DNA from: Clostridia bacterium
Lineage (GTDB): Bacteria; Bacillota; Clostridia; Oscillospirales; CAG-382
Assembly: GCA_017397605.1 (NCBI GenBank)
Contig: JAFQII010000125.1
Span: 1 to 6,656, forward strand
Length of the DNA stretch: 6,656 bases
Reading direction: 5' to 3'
Shown: piece by piece, positions 1-5,502 of the stretch
Position numbering within the stretch: position 1 is the first letter of the stretch
How the letters are laid out: each line of letters begins with the position of its first letter
The notes under the pieces: model-generated
Told to the model about the DNA's origin: nothing
What the model saw: only the letters and a program-made list of their open reading frames with translations
The model's database searches: none
Translations under genes and position numbers: made by a program

Positions 1-64
1 TGCGTCATTTTGCCCTAAAAATCGTTTCAAAATTTGTATAAATGTTTGCAAAGCCTTCATAATT

Positions 65-93
65 TTGACGCATTTTGTTTGGTATGATAGGAT
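65..93 (+). promoter_or_regulatory. Candidate promoter of the membrane zinc-ribbon gene
   Basis: A -35 box TTGACG (65-70) is followed by exactly 17 nt and a weaker -10 box TAGGAT (88-93), matching 9 of 12 sigma-A consensus bases. An overlapping alternative is the extended -10 element TGGTATGAT (80-88), which lacks a good -35 at normal distance. Either would start transcription around 95-100, giving a leader of about 30 nt before the ATG at 127. Seen in sequence; activity is inferred. Confidence 0.5.
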
Positions 94-126
94 TGTTATT
101 ATTTGACATAAAGGAGATGTCCATCT

Positions 127-540
127 ATGTTTGGAAGAAGAATGCCTTTTCGTGAGCGAATGGCGCAGTTTTTGTACGGAAGAAACGGCCCCGATACCAT
201 TTATAACGTTTGCATCTGGTCTGCATTCGCGCTGGCGATCCTCGGGATCTTTACGGACAGCTTGCTGATGTCGCTTGCGTATACACTGCTGTTCGGATAT
301 GCAATCTTCCGTTTCATGTCCCGCAATGTCACCAAGCGCAGAGCGGAAAACCGCGCGTTCTGCGACTTCTTCGCTTCGTTTAAAAACGGATTTAAGCTCG
401 GAAAGCGCAAGCTGACCGACCGCGAGCACGTCTACAAAAAATGTCCGCACTGCCGCGCACAGCTTCGCCTGCCCCGCAAAAAAGGCGAGCATGATGTTTG
501 CTGTCCGCGTTGCAAAGTGACGTTTTCTGTGAAAATCTAA
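127..540 (+). CDS. Two-TM membrane protein with C-terminal zinc ribbon, function unknown
   Basis: This 137-residue protein has no function I recognise. The start at 127 is supported by AAAGGAG at 110-116, 10 nt upstream. The N-terminus is basic (several Arg in residues 4-19). Two hydrophobic stretches at about 25-42 and 46-63 form a likely membrane hairpin. A very basic segment follows (SRNVTKRRAENR, 65-76), so by the positive-inside rule both ends should face the cytoplasm. The C-terminus holds a zinc ribbon: CPHC (C106, C109) and CCPRC (C125, C126, C129), linked by a basic stretch that includes LRLPRKKG. The CxxC-16-CxxC arrangement resembles the MJ0042/zinc-ribbon fold class, which can bind metal and sometimes nucleic acid or protein. 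No terminator follows, so some read-through into the FakA-like gene is possible, although that gene has its own strong promoter. The gene is confident; its role is open. Confidence 0.85.
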   Translation: MFGRRMPFRERMAQFLYGRNGPDTIYNVCIWSAFALAILGIFTDSLLMSLAYTLLFGYAIFRFMSRNVTKRRAENRAFCDFFASFKNGFKLGKRKLTDREHVYKKCPHCRAQLRLPRKKGEHDVCCPRCKVTFSVKI

Positions 541-585
541 CCAACTTGCATCGTTTGGGCACAAAAAGTTTATCATGCGAGACTA

Positions 586-614
586 TTGACAAATTGCTCT
601 TTTTTTGGTAAAAT
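586..614 (+). promoter_or_regulatory. Strong sigma-A promoter of the fakA-like gene
   Basis: The -35 box TTGACA (586-591) is a perfect consensus. A 17-nt spacer leads to the -10 box TAAAAT (609-614), which matches 5 of 6 bases. The expected transcription start is near 620-624, leaving a leader of about 100 nt before the ATG at 723. This is the best promoter match in the window and suggests strong housekeeping expression. Confidence 0.85.
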
Positions 615-618
615 GTAC

Positions 619-650
619 GTTGTATGCGTTGGTGTTTGCACACATACAAC
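619..650 (+). repeat. Inverted repeat at the predicted mRNA 5' end
   Basis: The arms GTTGTATG (619-626) and CATACAAC (643-650) are perfectly complementary over 8 bp and are separated by 16 nt. Two more inner pairs (G628-C641, T629-A640) are possible across one mismatch. The repeat begins 4 nt after the -10 box, so it sits on the expected transcription start. It could be a 5'-terminal mRNA stem-loop or a repressor operator; the sequence does not decide between them. Confidence 0.5.
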
Positions 651-703
651 CATAGATTTTTTGCTGATAACATGCAAAAACACAGGCGCAAATGTAGATC
701 AAG

Positions 704-709
704 AAAGGA
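704..709 (+). promoter_or_regulatory. Ribosome binding site selecting the start at 723
   Basis: AAAGGA (704-709) lies 13 nt before the ATG at 723, rather far but the only Shine-Dalgarno-like stretch nearby. In-frame ATGs at 624 and 672 lack one, and the 624 ATG lies at the predicted transcription start. The residues they would add (such as RRKCRSRKDPDH) do not look like family sequence. Confidence 0.65.
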
Positions 710-722
710 TCCCGATCACACT

Positions 723-2369
723 ATGAATGATGCTATCAATATTCCTGCCGTGATCAGCGGTACGAATTACGCGGGCATGATCCGGTCTGCGGCTAACGCT
801 TTGTACAACCAAAAAGAATTGATCAACCAGTTGAACGTATACCCCGTTCCCGACGGCGACACCGGCAGCAACATGAGCATGACGATGAAGCCCGCTTCCG
901 ATCTGGAAGGCTTTTCGGGCACGCTCTCCGAATGTGCGGACAAAGTTGCAAGCATGTTTTTGCGCGCGGCACGCGGCAACTCGGGTGTGATTCTTTCGTT
1001 GTTTTTCCGTGGACTCGCAAAGGGGTTTAAAGGGTTGGAAACAGCCGATTCAAGCGCGGTGATGACTGCATTTGAATACGGCGTCAAAGAAGCTTATAAA
1101 GCGGTTCAGTATCCTCGTGAGGGTACGATTCTGACCGTTATGAGAAGTTGCACGGAGCTCGAGCACGTCGACTCCGATCTCACGGTTCTGTTTGGCGATA
1201 TGTGCCGCACCGCTGCAGATATGTTGGAAAAAACGCCCGACATGCTTCCTGTTCTCAAGCAGGCAGGTGTTGTCGACTCCGGCGGACGCGGCTTTTTGGA
1301 GATTCTGTGCGGCATGCACGCGTATCTGCTCGGTTCCCCTGTAGAATCGACCGTTGCATCCGAAAAGCAGCAAAAAGCCGATTTCTCGGTATTTGATACC
1401 GCCGACATTGAGAATCCGTACTGCACCGAGTGCATCGTCACCAAGAGTGAAGCGTACCGCGAGGAAGGCAGTGTCGAGAAATTCCGTCAGTTTGTTCTCT
1501 CGGCAGGCGACTCTGTCGTGTTTGCGGAGGATACGGAAATCATCAAGATTCACGTACACACCAAAGATCCCGGCAAGGTGTTGTCCGAGGCGGTCAAATA
1601 CGGTTCACTTTATACCGTCAAAGTAGAGAATATGCAAAACCAGCACAGCGAGCTGTTGGCGGGAGAGGATACCGGATCCGAAACAGAACAAGCCCCCGCG
1701 TTTGCAGAGCCTACCGAGGACTACGGCTTTGTTGCCGTCACGATGGGCGACGGCATGCGCAACGTGTTTGAAGATCTGGGTGTCGGCAGTTTTGTCAGCG
1801 GCGGTCAGACGATGAACCCCTCTACCGAGCAGTTGGTCGAGGCAGTTATGCAAACGCCCGCCAAGACCGTATACCTGTTCCCCAACAATGCAAACATCTG
1901 CATGGTTGCCGAGCAAGTTGCCAAATTTGTCGAGGACCGCAAGGTCGTCGTGATTCCGTCCGTCAGCGTTCCGCAGGGTATTTCTGCGCTTATGCAGTTT
2001 GATCCCGACGCAGACGCGGACACCAACACGCAAACCATGCGCGAGGCATTGAAGGCAGTCAAGACTCTGGATATGACTTATGCGGCGCACGACTCCACCG
2101 TCAATGGCGAAAAAGTCGTTTGCGGACAGATTCTCGGCTTGGTTGAACATAAAGTGCGTTACGTTGCAGACAGCAGAAACGAATGTCTGGAAAAATTCCT
2201 GCAAGAATTTGACGGCGCGTCTTTTGTGACCGTATTTTACGGCAGCGATGTTTCGGAAGCCGAGGCAAACGAAACGCTTGCATATTTGCAAAACAATATT
2301 CCCGATGCGGAGATTGCCTTGCTTGCGGGCGGTCAGCCGTTGTATTACTATGTCATTTCCGTAGAGTAA
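723..2369 (+). CDS. fakA: FakA/YloV family protein: DAK2-domain fatty acid kinase component
   Basis: The product is 548 residues, the usual length for the YloV/FakA family. In characterised Firmicutes, FakA is the ATP-binding kinase that phosphorylates fatty acids held by a separate DegV-fold carrier, FakB; acyl phosphate then feeds phospholipid synthesis. The N-terminal DhaL/DAK2 domain (about 14-205) has the metal/nucleotide motif NVYPVPDGDTGSNM (38-51, with D44 and D46), ARGNSGV (83-89) and VDSGGRG (184-190). The middle domain (about 225-310) has YCTEC (233-237) and HVHT (277-280), conserved Cys/His positions reported as important for metal binding or catalysis in staphylococcal FakA. An acidic linker leads to a C-terminal Dak1_2-type domain (about 334-548) with FPNNANI (386-392). 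No fakB-like gene, asp23-type gene (often upstream) or recG (often downstream) is in the window. The gene has its own promoter and terminator, so it is probably monocistronic. Family assignment is firm; fatty acid kinase activity is inferred by homology. Confidence 0.92.
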   Translation: MNDAINIPAVISGTNYAGMIRSAANALYNQKELINQLNVYPVPDGDTGSNMSMTMKPASDLEGFSGTLSECADKVASMFLRAARGNSGVILSLFFRGLAKGFKGLETADSSAVMTAFEYGVKEAYKAVQYPREGTILTVMRSCTELEHVDSDLTVLFGDMCRTAADMLEKTPDMLPVLKQAGVVDSGGRGFLEILCGMHAYLLGSPVESTVASEKQQKADFSVFDTADIENPYCTECIVTKSEAYREEGSVEKFRQFVLSAGDSVVFAEDTEIIKIHVHTKDPGKVLSEAVKYGSLYTVKVENMQNQHSELLAGEDTGSETEQAPAFAEPTEDYGFVAVTMGDGMRNVFEDLGVGSFVSGGQTMNPSTEQLVEAVMQTPAKTVYLFPNNANICMVAEQVAKFVEDRKVVVIPSVSVPQGISALMQFDPDADADTNTQTMREALKAVKTLDMTYAAHDSTVNGEKVVCGQILGLVEHKVRYVADSRNECLEKFLQEFDGASFVTVFYGSDVSEAEANETLAYLQNNIPDAEIALLAGGQPLYYYVISVE

Positions 2370-2377
2370 TGATGCTT

Positions 2378-2410
2378 CACGCCGCCGCTTTTTGCGGTGG
2401 CGTGTTTTTT
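2378..2410 (+). terminator. Intrinsic terminator after the fakA-like gene
   Basis: An 11-bp stem (CACGCCGCCGC, 2378-2388, with GCGGTGGCGTG, 2394-2404) contains one G-U pair, closes on a five-T loop and runs straight into six T (2405-2410). It begins 8 nt after the stop codon. On the opposite strand there is no T-run after the stem, so it should work only in the + direction. Confidence 0.95.
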
Positions 2411-2427
2411 GACTAATTTACGATAAA

Positions 2428-2470
2428 TTTACAAGTTCTCATAAAACAGCTATCATATTTACTGTATAAT
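2428..2470 (+). promoter_or_regulatory. Promoter region of the activase operon, two overlapping candidates
   Basis: Candidate one is TTTACA (2428-2433), a 17-nt spacer and TATCAT (2451-2456), matching 10 of 12 consensus bases. Candidate two is a perfect -10 TATAAT (2465-2470) whose -35 region at 2441-2447 is poor. Start sites would be near 2463 or 2477, giving leaders of about 33-47 nt. The region follows a strong terminator, so the operon needs its own promoter here. Confidence 0.65.
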
Positions 2471-2476
2471 GGCTGT
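2446..2476. repeat. Imperfect palindrome over the operon's -10 boxes, operator-like
   Basis: The left half ACAGCTATCATA (2446-2457) and the reverse complement of the right half TATAATGGCTGT (2465-2476) agree at 10 of 12 positions around a 7-nt centre. Each half contains one of the two candidate -10 boxes, so a bound dimeric regulator would block transcription from either. I cannot name the regulator. Confidence 0.4.
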
Positions 2477-2509
2477 ATCCGTACTTAACATTTCTTTAAG
2501 GAACAGCAT

Positions 2510-5500
2510 ATGCAAAACACCAGAAACGAGGAACGATATACCGTCGGATTGCCGATCAAAAATACCACGATCGGCATTGACATCGGCTCTACGACCGCAA
2601 AAATCGTGATCGTAGAGAACGGCAAAGTTCTCTATCAAAAATATGAGCGCCACTATTCGCAGGTGCGCCAAAAAACCGTCGAGATGCTTGAAAAAGCATC
2701 CCATCTTCTCGCAGGCAAACGTGTCTCTGTAGCCATTGCGGGCTCTGCCGGCATGGGCACCGCCGTCGCGGCGGGGCTTCCGTTTGTACAAGAGGTTTTT
2801 GCCACCGCAGAAACCGTACGCGCGCTTGCCCCCGACACCAATGCGGTGATTGAGTTAGGCGGCGAGGACGCCAAGATCATCTTTTTTGACGGCGGTCTTG
2901 ACGAACGTATGAACGGCTCCTGCGCAGGCGGTACGGGCGCATTTATCGACCAGATGGCTACGCTTTTGGATGTTACCAACGACGAAATGGACGAGCTGAG
3001 CTTACAGCACAGCCGTATCTACCCCATCGCATCCCGTTGCGGCGTGTTTGCCAAGACGGATATTCAGCCGCTGTTGAATCAAGGCGCACAAAAATCCGAC
3101 ATTGCGGCAAGCATTTATCAAGCGGTCGTCAACCAGACGATTGCAGGACTTGCGCAAGGCAGACGGATCACCGGCAAAGTGATGTTTTTGGGCGGTCCGC
3201 TGTATTACTGCATGGGCTTGCGTCAGCGCTTTGTCAAAACGCTGGGACTGGACGAGGAGCATGCGCTGTTTCCCGATTATGCGCTGTATGCCGTTTCGGT
3301 CGGTGCGGCGATCTACGCATCGCGCCAAAGCGAAACGTTTTTGTTTGAAGATCTGTACAAGCGACTTTGCGACTGCGTCGGCGAAAACGAAGAGATCTCG
3401 ACCATGCCGCCCTTGTTTGCAAGCGAAGAGGAATACCGCGTTTTTGCCGAGCGCCACGCAAAGGCAACCGCGGATTTTGCGGACATTTCGGCATATCACG
3501 GCAAGGCTTACCTCGGCATCGACTGCGGTTCTACCACAACCAAGCTTGTGTTGATTTCCGAGGACAACAAGATTCTGTACTCCTATTACGATTCCAACCG
3601 CGGCAATCCCGCGACAATCGTACGCGACCAACTCGCAATCATCTATGAAAAAATGACGTCCGACACCGTGATCTGCGGCAGTGCCGTCACCGGCTACGGC
3701 GAAGATCTGATCTGCCACGCTTTTCACACCGATGCAGGTCTGGTTGAAACGATGGCACATTATGCGGCGGCGAAATATTTTAATCCGAAGGTCGATTTCA
3801 TTTTGGATATCGGCGGTCAGGATATCAAGTGCTTTAAAGTGCACAACGATTCGATCGACAGCATTATTCTCAACGAGGCGTGTTCCTCGGGGTGCGGATC
3901 GTTTATCGAGACGTTTGCGCGGTCGATGGGATACTCAATCGAGGAGTTTTCCAAAAAAGGCTTGTTCGGTAACGCGCCCGTCGATCTCGGCACGCGTTGC
4001 ACCGTGTTTATGAACTCCTCTGTCAAGCAAGCGCAAAAGGATGGCGCGTCGGTCGAAAACATTTCTGCCGGTCTGTCCGTCAGCGTCGTCAAGAACGCGA
4101 TCTACAAGGTCATCCGCGCTGCAAGTGCGGACGAGCTGGGCAAAGAAATCGTCGTGCAGGGCGGTACGTTCTTAAACGATGCGGTGCTTCGTTCGTTTGA
4201 AACAGAGATCGGCCGCGAAGTCATCCGCCCCAAGATTGCACCGCTGATGGGTGCATTCGGCGCAGCATTGCACGCAAAATCATTGAAGCTCGATCGGTCT
4301 GCACTTCTTTCCAAAGAGGAAGTAGACACATTTACACATACCGCAAAAGCGATCACCTGCAACGGTTGCGGAAACCGTTGCCACATGACGATCAATACCT
4401 TCCGCGACGGCGAGCGCTTTATCTCGGGCAACCAGTGCGAAAAGGGTGCGGGCATCCGCTCCGAAGGCGCGCCACTGCCCAACCTCTATGCATTCAAACG
4501 CAATCTGCTGGAGTCGCTCACAAGCGTTCCGGGCAGACGAAAGATCGGTTTGCCGTTGACTTTGGGGACTTACGAACTGTTGCCGTTCTGGCACGGGATC
4601 TTCACCACGCTCGGCTATGAGGTGGTCGTATCTCCGTTTTCGACGCACAAGACATATATGAAAGGGCAGTACTCCATTCCGTCGGATACGGCGTGCTACC
4701 CCGCCAAGATCATGCACGGCCACATTGAGCAATTGATCGAAATGGGCTGCGATACGATCTTCTACCCTGCACTGACCTACAATATCGACGAGCAGAAGAG
4801 CGATAACTGCTACAACTGTCCCGTCGTGGCGTATTACGCCGAATTGCTAAACGGCAACATGGAGTCTCTGCGCGGTGTTCGATTCTTTTACCCTTACCTC
4901 AACGTCAACTCTGAAAAGGAGTGCGCAAAAGAACTGTACCTCTACCTCAAAAAGAACGACCCCGAGGGCAATTACTCCAAAAAAGACTGCTTCCGCGCGG
5001 TTGAAACAGGTATGGCACTGTATCGCAAGCATATGCAGGCGGTACGCGAGGAAGGCGAAAGGGCCATCCGATTTGCAAGAGAAAACGGCAAACGCATTCT
5101 GATTCTCGCAGGCAGACCGTACCACATTGATCCCGAGATCTGCCACGGCATCGACAAGCTGGCATTGTCTCTCGGATTTGTTGTCGTTTCCGAAGACAGC
5201 GTTGCACATCTTGCCGACACACCCCGCGTACAGGTTCTCAACCAATGGACTTATCACTCGCGTCTGTACGCGGCGGCGCAGTATGCGTCCGAGAACAAAG
5301 ACACCGAGTTGGTACAGATGGTTTCGTTCGGTTGCGGCGTGGATGCGATCACAACGGACGAGGTTCGTGCCGTTTTGGAAAAGAACGGCAAGCTGTACAC
5401 CCAGCTCAAGATTGACGAGATCACCAATCTCGGCGCAGTGCGCATCCGTCTGCGCAGCATGTTGGGCGCTCTGGAAGAGCGCGAAAGAAAGGAGCGCTGA
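2510..5500 (+). CDS. Tandem BadF/BcrA-type ATPase with DUF2229 domain: acyl-CoA dehydratase activase-related protein
   Basis: This 996-residue cytoplasmic protein belongs to the ASKHA-fold activators that use ATP to push an electron from a [4Fe-4S] cluster to a low-potential acceptor, as HgdC does for 2-hydroxyglutaryl-CoA dehydratase. TAAGGA (2497-2502) lies 7 nt before the start. Module 1 (about 19-275) has GIDIGSTTAK (22-31), ELGGEDAK (115-122), C138, C177 and FLGGP (226-230). Module 2 (about 334-590) repeats the plan: GIDCGSTTTK (336-345), DIGGQDIK (433-440), C458, C497 and VQGGTF (549-554). In both modules the cluster cysteines are 39 residues apart, as in HgdC (C127/C166). A Cys cluster follows (C617, C620, C624, C643). 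The DUF2229-type region (about 679-980) has SDTACYPAK (C729), NCYNCPVV (C767, C770), GRPYH (868-872), FGCGVDA (C942) and a KIDEITNLGA end motif. It is the N-terminal two thirds of a protein often fused to the next gene's product. The family is certain; the substrate is unknown. Confidence 0.93.
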   Translation: MQNTRNEERYTVGLPIKNTTIGIDIGSTTAKIVIVENGKVLYQKYERHYSQVRQKTVEMLEKASHLLAGKRVSVAIAGSAGMGTAVAAGLPFVQEVFATAETVRALAPDTNAVIELGGEDAKIIFFDGGLDERMNGSCAGGTGAFIDQMATLLDVTNDEMDELSLQHSRIYPIASRCGVFAKTDIQPLLNQGAQKSDIAASIYQAVVNQTIAGLAQGRRITGKVMFLGGPLYYCMGLRQRFVKTLGLDEEHALFPDYALYAVSVGAAIYASRQSETFLFEDLYKRLCDCVGENEEISTMPPLFASEEEYRVFAERHAKATADFADISAYHGKAYLGIDCGSTTTKLVLISEDNKILYSYYDSNRGNPATIVRDQLAIIYEKMTSDTVICGSAVTGYGEDLICHAFHTDAGLVETMAHYAAAKYFNPKVDFILDIGGQDIKCFKVHNDSIDSIILNEACSSGCGSFIETFARSMGYSIEEFSKKGLFGNAPVDLGTRCTVFMNSSVKQAQKDGASVENISAGLSVSVVKNAIYKVIRAASADELGKEIVVQGGTFLNDAVLRSFETEIGREVIRPKIAPLMGAFGAALHAKSLKLDRSALLSKEEVDTFTHTAKAITCNGCGNRCHMTINTFRDGERFISGNQCEKGAGIRSEGAPLPNLYAFKRNLLESLTSVPGRRKIGLPLTLGTYELLPFWHGIFTTLGYEVVVSPFSTHKTYMKGQYSIPSDTACYPAKIMHGHIEQLIEMGCDTIFYPALTYNIDEQKSDNCYNCPVVAYYAELLNGNMESLRGVRFFYPYLNVNSEKECAKELYLYLKKNDPEGNYSKKDCFRAVETGMALYRKHMQAVREEGERAIRFARENGKRILILAGRPYHIDPEICHGIDKLALSLGFVVVSEDSVAHLADTPRVQVLNQWTYHSRLYAAAQYASENKDTELVQMVSFGCGVDAITTDEVRAVLEKNGKLYTQLKIDEITNLGAVRIRLRSMLGALEERERKER

Positions 5501-5502
5501 CT

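Noticed and set aside
1..72. Inverted repeat TGCGTCA (1-7) and TGACGCA (66-72)
   Set aside because: The arms are only 7 bp and 58 nt apart, in AT-rich DNA at the window edge. Although the right arm overlaps the candidate -35, chance is likely.
103..108. TTGACA-like -35 box just before the first gene
   Set aside because: It runs into the ribosome binding site, and a matching -10 would fall inside the start of the coding region, with no good box there.
541..585. Terminator after the zinc-ribbon gene
   Set aside because: I looked for a GC stem followed by a T-run and found none, so no terminator is annotated.
624..722. N-terminal extension of the FakA-like protein from the ATG at 624
   Set aside because: That ATG sits at the predicted transcription start inside the inverted repeat, has no ribosome binding site, and the added residues are low-quality basic sequence unlike the family.
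1605..2291. 228-codon open frame on the - strand inside the FakA-like gene
   Set aside because: Its translation has no recognisable domain and it is fully antisense to a conserved gene.
3002..3844. 280-codon open frame on the - strand inside the activase gene
   Set aside because: It lies wholly within a strongly recognisable + strand gene with conserved motifs, and its translation shows no family features. It is a codon-bias shadow.
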